Source: Rhodamnia argentea
Lineage: Eukaryota; Streptophyta; Magnoliopsida; Myrtales; Myrtaceae
Direction: 5' to 3'
Length of the DNA: 64,000 nucleotides
NCBI RefSeq assembly: GCF_020921035.1
Contig: NC_063150.1
Location: 11,160,001-11,224,000, forward strand
Within the stretch, counting starts at the first letter, position 1. Each line of letters begins with the position of its first letter. A program made the translations under genes and the position numbers. Shown here one piece after another: positions 35,041-47,411 of this stretch. The notes below the pieces were generated by a model. That model ran no database searches and had not been told where the DNA came from. It saw only the letters and a program-made list of their open reading frames with translations.

Positions 35041-35470
35041 AAAGAAAAGAAAAGGCAACCATCCTCAACCGCGATTCGCGATTCGGATCAAGCACATGTG
35101 CTTGTTTTTATCGTTGCTTCCAATTCGGGGCTGCAACTAGAAAAGGCAGTTGAAATATGCAAAGCATTAATAAAGATTTCACTCCTTACTTTTTTAATCG
35201 CAATCTACAATGAAGTTAGTGGGCAAAGCATTAGCGAAAGATTTGTCTACAGTACGGCCTAGGCATTAAAGAGGGCCCTCTTGACTCCGTGTTGACTTTG
35301 TTAAGTATAAGAAAAATACAGAAACGGAAGATTGTGAGAGGATAGAATCCAACATCTTAAGACTTAAGACAAATTGTACTCTCTTTAGGGAGCCCGCTTA
35401 GCTGTAATCTAGCGTACCTTGTCACATACCTCAATATCAGTCCTCTTTCACTCTCCTCCATAACCTCTTA

Positions 35471-35509
<39 letters not shown>

Positions 35510-35579
35510 ACAGATTGTTGTTCAGCAGAAGACCGATGTTCCTGTGAACCGGTTAAGCAACATCTTCAACATTGGAGTC
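35041..35579 (+). promoter_or_regulatory. Promoter and 5' UTR of DUF4220-2
   Basis: Aligned with the DUF4220-1 upstream region and the 62.3-63.3 kb copies (gcaaccatc..tcaac, acatgtgcttg, tgaagttagtgggcaaagc, cgtgttgactttg). The proximal block ctcaatatcagtcctct and the CT/CA microsatellites (35471-35506) match DUF4220-1. Where DUF4220-1 has gctgtattatataaactta, this copy reads gctgtaatctagcgtacct, so the TATA box is gone. A three-codon uORF (ATG TTC CTG TGA) is at 35536-35547. Confidence 0.65.
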
Positions 35580-38198
35580 ATGATATTGCCAGTTATCGGT
35601 AGGTGAAAGACATTCATTTCATCTCTGCTTCAGTGAACTTTGAGCTTCTTATAGTTTGTTTTGGTTATGGATGTCCAAGTTTTTGTTGGGTATAGTAGGC
35701 TTGTACTCTGAGCAAAAGCAGATGACTTCAAGAAGCTGAGAATAGAAGGAAAGCGAGAATTTACTGTTGTTCTCAAATGTATCCGCTTAAGAAACCGTGT
35801 AAGTAACTTGTGAGGGAGGCGAATTTTCTAAAGCAGCAAGGAAAGACAAAATAGCCTTACCAGCAGAATATATCTTTATAGCTTAATGCGCAATCATTAA
35901 TGTTATTCTCGCATCATTCTCATAATATGAGCAATGTAATTCCATCATTCCTTTTTCTAATACAAGCGTTGCATCTCAGCTGCTCTGAGCAGCGGCGTCG
36001 TCATGAAGAAGATGGAGGTGACGCAGGTTTTCTCTCCGCATTTCAAAGACCTGTGGGAAGAATGGGAGCTCCGCGGTGTCGTCTTCGTCAGCCTCACCCT
36101 CCAAATCCTGCTCATTTGTATGGGCAATCGCCGCAAATTCACTCACTTTGCCTTGTTCAGGGGGGTCGTTTGGCTGGCCTACCTAACGGCCGATGCGGTC
36201 GCAATCTACGCGCTCGGCATAATCACGAACAAGGTCACGAAGTTGAACAGCCAAAGCGTGGACACGGAGACCCAGCTGAACGCCTTCTGGGCGCCATTCC
36301 TCTTGTTACATTTAGGAGGCCCCGACACCATAACTGCATATGCCCTAGAAGACAATGAGCTCTGGTTGCGGCACTTGTTGTCACTACTCACCCAAACTGG
36401 AGTTACAATTTATATCTTCCTGATGGCGTGGACCGAGCTGAATATGTCCACCCTCTCTGCCGTGATGATTTTTGCCGGATTCGTCAAGTATGGCGAAAGG
36501 GTTTATGTTCTCTGGACCGCCAGCAGTGAGCAGTTCAGGGACTCCATCCCTGACCCGCCTCCTAATTATTCCAAGATATTGGAGCAACAAAAGTTGATGG
36601 AGGCCGAGGGCTACGATGTCATACCGCACGAAGTGATCGAGGTCCGTGATGTGATTGTGGAATACAAAGTGGATGGTGCTGAGGGAACCCTTGATCCGCA
36701 GCAAGGAGAATTGCTTGCAGCCGGAGGCTTGGTCAACATATTCCAACGCCTTTTCGCGGATCTCCTGCTGAGGGAAGAGGATCGCGACACAAGTCGGTCG
36801 GTGCTCAAGGATATGAATTTCCTTGCAGCCTTCAATATCATCGAGATTGAATTGGGAATCATGTACGATTTGCTCTACACGAAGGCCAAGGCAATCCATA
36901 CTAGTTGGGGCTTCGCTCGTCGCATAACTGGATTTTTTCTTATCTGCATCGTATTGGTACTCTTCATCCTGATCAAGGATCAGCATTACTCAGTAGCTGA
37001 TCTTTATTTGACCTTTATACTGCTAGCGGTGGCCATATTCCTGGAGATTTATGCTTTGGTTGTTCTTCTTTTCTCCGACAAGACGGCTCGTTGGTTGATT
37101 AAGGAAAAGAAATTTGCGGTCTTGAATTTCATCAATCGGGTGCAACCGCTTACTAAACGGCGCCGATGGTCGCGTCAGATGGCTCAATTCAGCCTATTGA
37201 GCTTTGCGATCAAAGAGAAGCACCTTCCTTGCCATCAAATCCTCGAATTTCTCCACATTGATGAGAAGGTCGAGAAGCTCCGTTACAAGTATCACGAGAA
37301 AGTGACCGAAAATCTGAAAAAGCTAATAATCTCACATTTCAAGGAAATGCAATCCCCACAGACCACCAGAGGAAGAGGAGTGCTCGAAAAGTTCAGAAAG
37401 TGGGATGATTTCAATTGGAGCATTAAGTTGGAGTTCGACCAAAGCATCCTCATTTGGCATATTGCGACCGAATTGTTGTGCCACCCGAGAGCAGGAGACA
37501 GTTTGAGAGACGGCCAATCCCATAACAATGGGAACATCGAATCCATATCCCAGACCAGTAAGTGCTTGTCTCGATACATGTTGTACATCCTTGTCATGTA
37601 CCCCGTGATGCTGCCAACTGGGATCGGACGCATCAAGTTTCGGGAAACCTATGTTGAGGCCATGAAATTCTTCGACGAGTTCCACAAGACGAACAAGCCC
37701 AAAGCGCTAGAACGCGAGGACACAGACCACAATGCACCCACTTCCCCCAGCGACGGAGACATTCGAGGTTACAGGAAGTACGCGATGAAATGTGCAGCAT
37801 TCTGCACGAATGCTTGGCAACAGATCAAGAACTTGGTGAAGCGCAAATTCGACTTAACTAATGCCTACAACGAGCTGAGGGATCAGGTGAAGACGAATCT
37901 GAATTTGACGGTCTCAAAGGGAGACCGGAGCAAGTACGTGCTGTTCCACGGGTGTCGGCTCGCGTCACAGCTGGACAAGATCGAGGATCAAGAGAAGAAG
38001 TGGGATATGATAAGCCGGGTGTGGGTTGAGATGTTGTGTTATGCAGCGAGTAATTGTAAAGCGAGTTATCATGCGCAGCAACTGAGGAGAGGAGGAGAGC
38101 TTCTGACTCATGTCTGGCTCATGATGGCTCATTTTGGCTTGACTGATCACTTCCAGATTTCACCTGCCCCCGCTATAGCTGAGCTGATTAGGCAGTAG
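35580..38198 (+). CDS. DUF4220/DUF594 membrane protein, copy 2 (two exons)
   Basis: Paralogue of DUF4220-1, function unknown. Exons 35580-35598 and 35980-38198 (donor GTAGGT, acceptor CTCAG), about 745 residues starting MILPVIAALSSGVVMKKM. An alternative start is the ATG at 36003 (731 residues). Counted from 36003: hydrophobic segments near 25-40 and 52-72, the DUF4220 signature FWAPFLLLHLGGPDTITAY at 95-113 followed by LEDNELWLR, then GERVYVLW and FRDSIPDPPPNYSKI. A second pair of hydrophobic segments follows near 305-355. The middle cytoplasmic region is the most diverged from copy 1, with indels where copy 1 has ADLFSPEENPD and where this copy has a CHPRAGDSLRDGQSHNNG insertion. The C-terminus keeps the DUF594 block VLFHGCRLA ... 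HAQQLRRGGELLTHVWLMM. No internal stop. The frame is open from the exon-1 ATG through the splice, as in copy 1. Confidence 0.9.
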
Positions 38199-38344
38199 CA
38201 CAACACTTTAGCATGCTGTTGTTCTGTATCGGAGGTGCCTAATTAAATGATAGTTCATTTGTGGAACAGTGACAATGTGACTCAATAATGATGTCTAAAT
38301 ATTAAGTTGCGTAACTGTTATGAGCGTACTAATGCGCGTAGGAA

Positions 38345-38416
38345 TGTCCAAATAAGACAGAGAGGACTATAGCGCTTGGTGTCCAAATAAGACAGAGAGG
38401 ACTATAGCGCTTGGTG
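38345..38416. repeat. Perfect 35-bp tandem duplication
   Basis: The unit tgtccaaataagacagagag then gactatagcgcttgg occurs twice without mismatch, starting at 38345 and 38380. It sits about 150 bases after the DUF4220-2 stop and may fall in its 3' UTR. Confidence 0.9.
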
Positions 38417-38448
38417 CAACTCATAATCAGTCAGAGCACTGGAAAAAG

Positions 38449-39289
38449 TGTCAAAAAAGTCACAAATTTACTGCATTGATATCAATTCACTCTTAAATCT
38501 TTTATTGATGTCGATTTGATCCTAAACCTTTTGTATTTATGTCAATTGATTACATCTAATTAATTTTGATCGAAAATCGTTGATGTAGACGCTGATCTTC
38601 CACATGGCACGGCATGTTAAAAAATGTGCAATTATATATGGAAATTATTTGAAAACCTCATCTTCTCTAATCGTTCTCGTGTCACGTAGGGACGTCTTTG
38701 TACAACACTTTTTTGGCCCCGCATGGGGCGACTAAAAGATGTCATCGGAGCCAAGAAACGCTGCCAAAGTTCGTATGACACTAGACCACTTTCGGGGATC
38801 CCAGTACGGTTGTCTTAAGCCAATGGTTAATTTAATGAGTTTCGATAGTTGGAAGATAGGCATGGTCTCATTCAAGGTCGAAGAACTGCTATCACTGGAT
38901 GTCTGGATTTCATCCGCAAGAAAAACTCTAGCGAGCTTTAACTTTAGTACGCAACGATGCGAAGATCACCTCTTCCATCAACAGATCTGGCAAGAATTCC
39001 AGAAAAGAATTCTTGACCGCCGCGATGCCCTCGCCTGGGGCCAGCATGGGTTGGCGGGCGATCTCGCCGGCCCTCAATTTAAAAAAAAAAAAAAGAAAGG
39101 AAAAACCAAAAAAATTGGTAAAAAATAAAACAAAATTATAAAAATATCTACATCAACGCTAGAGTACCACGTATGACGACGGGCATCTACCTAAAATTAA
39201 TCGGATGAACTCAATTATAAAAATGCAAAATATTTTAGGAATTAGCATCAATAAAATAAATTTATGACTTTTTTTATGCTTTTTTCCAC
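38449..39289. mobile_element. MULE-like nonautonomous element
   Basis: Ends are inverted: left ggaaaaagtgtcaaaaaagt then cacaaattt, and the reverse complement of the right end is ggaaaaaagcataaaaaaag then tcataaattt. Flanks cagagcact and cagagtgct could be a 9-bp target duplication with two mismatches, typical of MULEs. No transposase; the inside holds the taaacctttt motifs and an unremarkable open frame at 38739-39128. Confidence 0.6.
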
Positions 39290-40497
39290 AGAGTGCTCAA
39301 AGGGTTCCGTAAGTGGGATGATTATCGCTGAACCATGGCAATGGATCAAAACTGTTAAAAATATATCTCGAGTTTGAACCCAAAGCGAAAATCTAAAATT
39401 ACGGATAAGACTTATCCGCAAGATTAAAGTGGAAGTTAGAATTTTTTGTGGACGTTCGAAATCAAGTAAATCCCCTAAAAGGATATATACGGTACTGCAA
39501 GAGATAAGGACACTATAATTTACTTTCCAAGCAAATGCCACAAAAAATCCTAAACTATGCTCATTGTAACACATTTACCCCAAACTTTTTTTGTGACAAT
39601 AAAAACTCCAAACTTCTATCATAGTGACACATCTACCTTCTATAACAGTAACTATAAACGATGAACAATATTTTTAAATTTTGGTTTTAAAAAAAAAAAA
39701 TCTAATGTGGCACAACGTCATTGCCACATCAGATTTTAACGGAGATTTTTAATGGAACCCTAATAGAGGGTAGATGTGTCACTATGATAGAAGTTTGGGA
39801 TTTTTGGTATCACAAAAAAAAAATTAGGGTAAATATGTCACAATGAGTATAGTTCAGGATTTTTGGTGACATTTGCTGGGCTGTGGGTGCAGAACCTTGA
39901 GAAAGCTTTTTTGACCGTGGGTGTGCTCTATATGAATTGGTCGGCGTGCAATCCAAGAGGGTGCTTTCACTCGTGAATTACTCCAAGAAAATTAGTGTTC
40001 AAGCTTGGTTTGGTAAGATTTGTGTAATTTTTTTGTTGTCAAATTAAAAGACTATTTTGCAAAAAATTAAGAGCGAAATACTATGTGCGTTATCAAATAT
40101 AACTTAAACTTGAAAAATACATTGTTGGACTGACTCGAGTGTGGTCTGTAATCTCTGTGTTCTATAGAGAAATCCGTTGCTGCTTTTTCTGTAGACATAA
40201 GTCTCTACGATCGAATCACGTATATTTAATACCTAATTTATTTTTTTATTTTATTGTTCGATCGCTTATTTCGTACGATATTTTTATCGAATGACGTACG
40301 ACAAGCCACGAAGAACGACGTTTGCAGGGGACACTTGCCGAGATATTTTGCTTACAACTAATGGAGGAGACATGACTCGTGCTTGGCTGGATGAAATAAA
40401 AGCAGAACAACGACCATCTGAGCGCATATAATAATTGCCCTGCCACCTTTTTTTTGGGTCCCATTATTGCGTTAGGTTGTCGTACGCTAAAAATAAA
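39190..40497. repeat. Large direct repeat, copy A
   Basis: Nearly the same sequence recurs at 41160-42377. It contains the right end of the MULE-like element, a Copia-like LTR starting TGTTAAAAATATATCTCGAG at about 39353, an inverted-repeat MITE at 39531-39880 and the LTR tail (gttcgatcgcttatttcg) near 40256-40273. No protein gene. Confidence 0.85.
39531..39880. mobile_element. Inverted-repeat MITE, ~350 bp
   Basis: Left end gcaaatgccacaaaaaatcc then taaactatgctcattg; the right end is its complement with a few mismatches (caatgagtatagttcagg, then atttttggtgacatttgc). Inner palindromic blocks (ccaaacttctatcatagtga / tcactatgatagaagtttgg; aatctaatgtggca / tgccacatcagatt) extend the fold. A copy lies at 41517-41860. 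Confidence 0.75.
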
Positions 40498-41159
40498 AGA
40501 TTCCCTTTCCCTATCTTTTCAAGTAGGGCCATGTGGATCTCCGCTTTTACATCTGCATTTGCGATCACTTCCAAGTCTGATAAAACAATTTAGGAAACCA
40601 TTTATAAGATGATAGCTATTCCTTGTGCAGTTGTAATTCTCAGTGATGGCAAGAGATATGGACATTACATGCAGTCTTTTCGGCTGAGTTAATCTCAGGG
40701 TCATGTTTTAATCCAATGTTCAAACGAGGTCAATGGGTGATCAAGCGTCGGTTCATGTTGGGGATGTAACGATGATATGATTTTTGCTTTTCGTGTTCCA
40801 CCAAGTCCAGCAAAATTGAGCACAGAAGACATTCATCAACCCTAACAATGATTCAAAAGAAAACATAGGATCAAACCTTTTGAGAAAAAGGATCTGTGTC
40901 AATCATTCCAAAGGCATTGTTTTTAAAGCATTTTCCCTTGAAGTACGATATGGCTTCGCATTTTGGAAAGTAAATTGTGAATTGGTTTGTTCTTTTCTCT
41001 TATGGTAATGAAATTGACAGAACTCTGAAAAAGGGGGAAAAAAAAAGAGCTTACTTAATAGAACGAGAACATTATCTAATTTGATGCCAAGATTTTTTGT
41101 TTAAATCACTGTTTCTATATTTCTTTAACCTTCACCCTTTAGATGTATTATAGTCTAGA
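40498..41159. other. Spacer between the large direct repeats
   Basis: No gene or element recognised. Confidence 0.35.
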
Positions 41160-42377
41160 CAAATTGGTCGGATGGACTTAATTAGTCGGATGGACTTAAT
41201 TACAAAAATGCAAAATATTTTAGGAATTAGCATCAATAAAATAAATTTATGACTTTTTTTATGCTTTTTTCCATAGAGTGCTCAAAGGGTTCCGTAAGTA
41301 GGATGACTATCGCCGAACCATGGCAACGGATCAAAACTGTTGAAAATATATCTTGAGTTTGAACCCAAAACGAAAATCTAAAATTATGGATAAGACTTAT
41401 TCGCAAGATTAAAGTGGAAGTTAGCATTTTTTGTGGATGTTCGAAATCAAGTAAATCCCCTAAAATGATATATACGGTACTGCAAGAGATAAGGACACTA
41501 TAATTTACTTTCCAAGCAAATGCCACAAAAAATCCTGAACTATGCTCATTGTAACACATTTACCCCAAACTTTTTTGTGACAATAAAAACTCCAAACTTC
41601 TATCATAGTGACACATCTACCCTCTATAACAGTAACTATGAACAATGAACAATATTTTTAAATTTTGGTTTTAAAAAAAAAATCTAATGTGGCGCAACGT
41701 CATTGCCACATCAGATTTTAACGGAGATTTTTAATGGAACCCTAATAGAGGGTAGATGTGTCACTATGATAGAAGTTTGGGATTTTTAGTATCACAAAAA
41801 AAAGTTTGGGATAAATATGTCACAAAGAGTATAGTTCGGGATTTTTGGTGACATTTGCCGGGTTGTTGGTGCGGAACCTTGAGAAAGCTTTTTTGACCGT
41901 GGGTGTGCTCTATATGAATCGGTCGGCGTGCAATCCAAGAGGGTGCTTTTACTCGTGAATTACTCCAAGAAAATTAGTGTTCAAGCTTGGTAAGATTTGT
42001 GTAATTTTTTTTGTCAAATTAAGAGATTATTTTGCAAAAAATTAAGAGCGAAACACTATGTGCGTTATTGAATATAACTGAAGCTTGAAAAATACAGTGT
42101 TTGAGTGACTCGAATGTGGTCTGTAATCTCTGTATTTTATAATGAAATCCGTTGCTGCTCTCTCTATACACATAAATCTCTATGATCGAATTACGTACAT
42201 TTAATATCTAATTTATTTTATTATTCGATTGCTTATTTGGCATTACAAAAACAGCGGATGTCGTAAGACAAGTCACGAAGAACGACGTATGAATGGGACC
42301 CTTGCCAAGATACTTTGCTTACAACTAATGGAGGAGACATGATTCGTGCTTGGTTGTCGTACGCTAAAAATAAAGTG
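41160..42377. repeat. Large direct repeat, copy B
   Basis: Copy of 39190-40497. It starts inside what was the MULE-like element (ggacttaattacaaaaatgc), so duplication came after that insertion. It lacks about 90 bases relative to copy A near 42353 (cgtgcttgg joined to ttgtcgtacgc). Its own MITE copy is at 41517-41860. Confidence 0.85.
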
Positions 42378-44137
42378 TGTTGGACAGTGCTTGGACTCGT
42401 ACCGCCCTCTGCAGCGCCGGATTGACGTAACACCAAGCTTTAATAATGGCTGTGGGACCGACGAAGGCCCAAAGTGTTGATCACAGCTCAGCAGGCCAAG
42501 CGGTCAAAAGTTGAATGGAAGCAGCACATGGTGAAATGCAAACAACTTGATTGTCGGATGAATAGAACGAGAAAAAAATGGGGAAACATCACATGGATCC
42601 AAACTGCACGAAACAAGAATCGTCACGTCTTGCCAAAAAGAAGAGGACAAAGTAACCCTAAAAAGCCCTAAGGACCAGGGCAATCTTGCAAGACGATATC
42701 GACGAGAGAGAGGGATGAGTGGGGGGCGACCTCCAGAAACCCCACTGACCGATAAAGCTGTTCCCTTTTTTTTTGTCAGGTTTGATGTGGACAATTCTTG
42801 CAACTTGGGATTGCTCCATTGGCTCGTGAATTCTCGTGGACAAATTTGGCACACGTGAATTTTTCACTTTGCTCAACCGGGATCGATGCCCCCATTTATG
42901 CCTTTGTATATTGCTTGGAAAGTGGGGGTGACATACGATCGCCCTTTTATCCAATAAGCTTCCCTCTTGAGCAGTTCATCATTTCTTTTGTCGATATCGT
43001 CTCCATGATCCCAAATGCGCATGCGCAAAAGGGAACTTCAAAGCCTGAGACTCTCCAATTGGCACGTTTAAGCTTTGCCGGTTCTCTGTTTTCTTGCTTT
43101 GGTCTTCGAACGTATGAGAATCACAGAACTGTTCCCTTCGATCTAGAAGAGAGCTGTTACCGTGGTTGTTGTGTTGCCTTGTTTGTTTGCTGAGAGTGAT
43201 TTAGCTATGCCCAGGAGGACGTGCAGAGCTCAAGATCTCCCCATGCTATGGAGATGACAAGCCTTCGCTGCAGCGGAGCAGCGGATGCGTACGTTAACCG
43301 GCTCCATCGAGGTGGATGCACTCAATTCCTTTTCTAGGACGACGACATCTAATGGTCTAAATGAATATATAGGACACAATCTAGGATTAATTTCACCTTA
43401 AAGCAAGCTTTCCGAACACCACTTTATAAATTCTAGAGAGAGTGCGAATAAAATGTTGATACTCCGATCACAATTGTTGAGTAAAATTCCTTCACGGGCT
43501 TAGGACCTGTCTGAAACCTGATCATGTGGATCATGGCCGAGATTTGGATTATGGCTGTCGGCCAGTTTTCTTCGTGCCTGTTGTGAGATTTGGTGAGACT
43601 ACTTTAATTGTTCTAAAAAGCTTAGGCCGATAGAAAAGAGCGATTTTATCCTATCACTTCCCTTCACGCTTAGTCTAATCGTGTTGTCTAATATTAAGCG
43701 TGAATATATTTAATTGAGAAGGCAAATGAAATTTGAAAAGATTGAAACTCAATGCCTCATGCTTTGATACTATATAAGAGTTCATGAAATCACTGTCAAT
43801 CGTTCTAAAAGTTAATCCTGGTAGTATGCTCTACACTTGCCACATTGTGAAACCCATGCATAAAAAATTGCTACTATAGAGCATATCTGTGTTATGGACC
43901 AAAATCGAGAAGGAGTTTAATGGCTAATAGACAGTCCCTACTAAGGTATTAGAATGCCGTGGTGGGATAACATATCAATCATAAACTTTGTGTTCGATTC
44001 ACTTGATCTATAGCTCAAGCACCCTTTATGATGACACACTATGTAGCGCCGCCAAAACACACCGACACGTCATTTTTCAAAAAAGGATAATTTCGACATT
44101 TTGATACACATTGTATATTAAATATATATTAAATGTA

Positions 44138-44138
<1 letters not shown>
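42378..44138. other. Spacer
   Basis: No gene supported. The open frame at 42798-43193 (131 codons) has no recognisable domain. A short element of the tgagatttggtgagactact type lies at 43.57-43.69 kb. Confidence 0.35.

Positions 44139-44184
<46 letters not shown>
44139..44184. repeat. (ATT)n microsatellite
   Basis: Fifteen or so uninterrupted ATT units followed by tataaacacacacacac. Confidence 0.95.
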
Positions 44185-44188
<4 letters not shown>

Positions 44189-44454
44189 AACACACACACA
44201 CATATCATAAATTATCATGTATACAGTGACCCTGTGCGTGTCGAAATGGCATGTCGGGATCAACCTTCAAGAGAACCCACAACCCAAGTTAGGGTTCTTC
44301 TCCTGGACGTAGATCGCCTGATGACTACAAAGGACGGCAATGGACGCTGGTCCCACGACCCACGGTGTAATGTTGATGCGAACAACACCATGTTGTGGTG
44401 GTGGTAGACATAAATTTTCAACATAAACTCACCCTTGTTAGACAAACATTGCAA

Positions 44455-44986
44455 CACCTACGTTGCGAAATCAAACGATCGAATGATAAAATAGACAGAA
44501 TAAGAAAATTAATCGAACACTAAATTTACGTGGTTTGATTGGGTGACCTACGTCCACGGGACAATACATCAATGAATTCTATTATAGATCAAGCGATACA
44601 CTCCGGATTGTAAACCACACCCGAGTTACTCAAATATTCTCAATATTTCACAACTCCTATTACATTTATTAACCCATAAGTGTTTAGCCCCATAATTTCT
44701 CACGAAATAATTTTTCAATCTCACGAAGGAATTAGTAAATCTTAAACACAAGATATAATGTGCTTCAACACTTAAAACTCTCGGGGTGTAACTCACAAAG
44801 AAACCTCTTTGATATTCTTCACCAAAAACATCCACGTCTTGTATACATAGACAAGAATTGGATCCAAACCAGGAAACATTCATGAATTAGGAAACTAACA
44901 ACTAGGAAAACTATTTAAAATAGGAAATCTATTTGAATTAGGAAACTTTATATTTCGGGCTCAAATTCGAGACATATTTTCAACAA
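44455..44986 (-). mobile_element. Copia-like solo LTR in the PP2-b downstream flank
   Basis: On the minus strand it starts TGTTGAAAATATGTCTCGAA at about 44986 and ends near a cgatcgtttgatttcgcaac block, like the LTR-like units at 39.35 and 41.34 kb. Unit 1 keeps the uninterrupted site at about 8239 (gcaacatctagataag), while here gcaacaccta and atctagataag are on opposite sides. No internal region. Confidence 0.6.
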
Positions 44987-45167
44987 TCTAGATAAGACAA
45001 ACCAGCAAATTCATTCCACAGAGAAATCGCATCTGCCAATCACTTTCACCTTGATCGAACAACAGAAACATATTAACTGTTAATCACTTCACTGCACAAC
45101 ACCTTTCGCTTCATCTTTTTCTTCAATTGATGTTGCATATTCAAACTTTTTTTAACAGACTTGATGC

Positions 45168-46506
45168 TTAATCTTTTGGTCGAAGGGCAACACCTTTGAT
45201 GAGGAGTCCGGACTTCCAATGATTACCTGTTTCGGAGAAGGAAAAGCTTATCTCACCAACGTTCTCCGGAGTCGTCACGAATGTGCCGACAAGGATGTGT
45301 TTCCATTCTCCCTCCGGCGTCTTCTCCAAATTTTCAATGCGTCCCTGCGTGGTTTTATCCGGCAGAGTGAGGTTTAAGTTCACCGGAAGGTACCACCCTC
45401 TCCTATTTGCAATCCTCTTCACCACGAAGGCAACCTCATATGTGGTCTTCGGAGAGAGTACAATTGTCTTAAACGCGCCCGAAATTTGTAGCCAGCATAC
45501 CGTCTTCAGCTCCGCCACAGTAACGTCTACTTCGCCGCCGTAACTGAGAGTCCACATTCGAAACAATTAGCCAGTTAACGATGACATGAAAGCTGTAGAC
45601 AAAATTTTCCCCTTTTATTCTCAGAAAAAGTCTTGAGATAAAAATCAGTCCTGGTGGATGGAGTGCAAGTGGGATTTCAAAATTTGGATCCAATTTAGTT
45701 CATGATTATGTTCTGCAAGAAGTACTGTTTTCTGCAAGTTCTATCTACATAGATCAAGTCTATCCCATACTTTAAAGACAAAGTTGATACTGTTATTTAC
45801 CTTTAACTGGAGAGTCTAGTTCATTGATCATCCATATTACATCTTCGTCTTTTTGGTCAAAAACTTCCATATCAAGCGAAAACCTTAAAACAAGTCGGTA
45901 AATTCCGAGTATATCAAGCAGCTATGAAGTGATATCGGTCATTGTTTTCTTGCGGTACTCACGCTAGACAAACACGCGTTTCATTTTTTCACGACAGATG
46001 CAGTAAAAATCAAACAAGTACCCACACATTTTCTACCATGGAAATGTTTCTGCGTTCACAATTGAAGAGTGAGTAATAGTTACCATTTCTCCTTCTCGTC
46101 ATTTTTCCAACACCAATACTCCGGAGAATCGATCCAAATGATGGACAACTCTTTAGCAAGCAACAAGAAGCAATTCTTGTCGTGAACTTCGTCGACCCAG
46201 AACTTCTACAGTTGCACACCAGAACAAGTTCGCCGCTCATTTCTCATGTCTAAACTAAATAATTACAAGAGCAACGTAGTTTCTACAATCTTTCTTTTTT
46301 TTTCCTGATAAAATAAATCATTCATAGAGTTGAATTACCAGTTTTTTATCATTCATGAGCACTCCACCGTAGATCCGATCGCACAGCTCTTCGACACTGG
46401 TCGAGGAATCCGCATTCGTAGCTTTTCTAACAAAAGTCAGGGCGAGGAGAGGAGGTCTTCTCTGTCTTGTTTTCTCTACTTGGGTGTTTTCTTCATCTGG
46501 CTCCAT
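45168..46506 (-). CDS. Phloem protein 2-like lectin, PP2-b (three exons)
   Basis: Minus-strand gene: exon 1 46506-46339, exon 2 46205-46084, exon 3 45543-45168, about 222 residues. Junctions ctg|GTAATT, CTGTAG|aagttc, atg|GTAACT, CTCTCAG|ttacgg keep frame. It starts at MEPDEEN; the longer PP2-a start is not available because a stop precedes this region. Exon 1 carries RRPPLLALTFVRKATNADSS and EELCDRIYGGVLMNDKKL. Exon 2 has KFWVDEVHDKNCFLLLAKEL, then SIIWIDSPEYWCW, close to the family pattern SITWGDDPRYWRW. Exon 3 has VAELKTVCWLQISGAF, LSPKTTYEVAFVVK, GEWKHILVGTFVTT, GEISFSF and ends ALRPKD. No F-box, so PP2-A-like. Exon 2 is one codon longer than in PP2-a and keeps more family residues, so this is the better-preserved copy. 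Predicted soluble carbohydrate-binding protein; ligand unknown. Confidence 0.85.
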
Positions 46507-46680
46507 TGAATCTGTGACTTCCTCCCTTTGTTTTCTCGCAACCGGCTAAACCTGTTTCAATTCAAGAAGATGTCTCCACACTTTGTGATAAAGAACGGGA
46601 AGAGAAAGGGTGCTCGTCGAAAGTAGACTTTTCGGTCTTTTCTTGTGGTTGTTGATTTTTCGGTCTTGACTAATATTCAG
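46507..46680 (-). promoter_or_regulatory. PP2-b upstream region with gacttttcggtc repeats
   Basis: Homologous to the PP2-a promoter repeats. gtagacttttcggtc at about 46623 and gttgatttttcggtc at about 46651 are two units, with TTGAC at 46666-46670. Fewer and less regular than in PP2-a. Confidence 0.4.
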
Positions 46681-46699
46681 AGGGTATTTATTTTTATAC

Positions 46700-47130
46700 T
46701 CGAGTGCCTTTGTTCCAATGAAAGAGCTTTTCGCGAATTCATTTTCTAGACTTTCATATGTATTTGGTTTGCTGAAAATAATTAATTAACCGGAAAATCT
46801 TTTGCTATATAAAAAAAAAAAAGACTCACGATTAAAATTGGGAAAACATTTTCCCATTTTCGAAATTAGGAAAACATTTTTATTTTAGTTTGCTGAAAAT
46901 GAAAGGCTTCGTTTGTTTTGAGGAAAATGATTAATCACATGTATCGCTTGAAATATTAATCAATGACAAATATTTTCATTACCGACCACAATTTATGTTT
47001 AAACATTTGAGTAGATGTCGAAAATATAAAATATTTTGTGTTTATTCATTTTCTATAAGCAATATGAAAGATTATTTTTTGGAAATACTTTTCAAATCAC
47101 TTACTTTCCACGAAACAAACGGAAGTGATT
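46700..47130. mobile_element. AT-rich MITE-like sequence
   Basis: Contains ttcgtttgttttgaggaaaa near 46908 and ttccacgaaacaaacggaag near 47106 as loosely inverted ends. A related stretch is at about 54.75-54.98 kb (tttttcgcaatacgaacgg). No coding sequence. Confidence 0.4.
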
Positions 47131-47246
47131 TTCACAAGCATAGCACCCCTAATTCAACACCCATTATTCCAAATGAATTCAAACACTCGAGAAAAAAACA
47201 TGGTCAAAAGAAAGATGGCATTCATTAATATATTATAATAATATTT

Positions 47247-47411
47247 GAGAGTTACATCCTCAAAGTCTAGAAAATTCCAAATAACTGCATAACAAAACAA
47301 AACTCAAATGCAAATAACAAAGCACAGTAAGCTAGAAACACACTTTCATCATCCAAGAACAAATTTGCCACTATAAAATTTCGGCGGTCGATCACCGGAT
47401 TCGGTGATGAG
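47247..47411 (-). other. Conserved patch of unknown origin, copy 2 (split)
   Basis: The part at 47300-47411 aligns with 33.94-34.05 kb (tcatccaagaacaaatttgc, gatcaccggattcggtgatga); the rest of the patch resumes at 50463-50580 (atttgcaacggcttgc). The LTR at 47412-50462 lies between them. Confidence 0.45.

Noticed and set aside
42798..43193. 131-codon plus-strand frame
   Set aside because: No recognisable domain, no duplicated counterpart in unit 1, and no clear promoter or leader. It cannot be excluded, but is not supported.
44111..44407. 98-codon frame with a long Tyr run
   Set aside because: The run is the (ATT)n microsatellite read as TAT codons; no domain.
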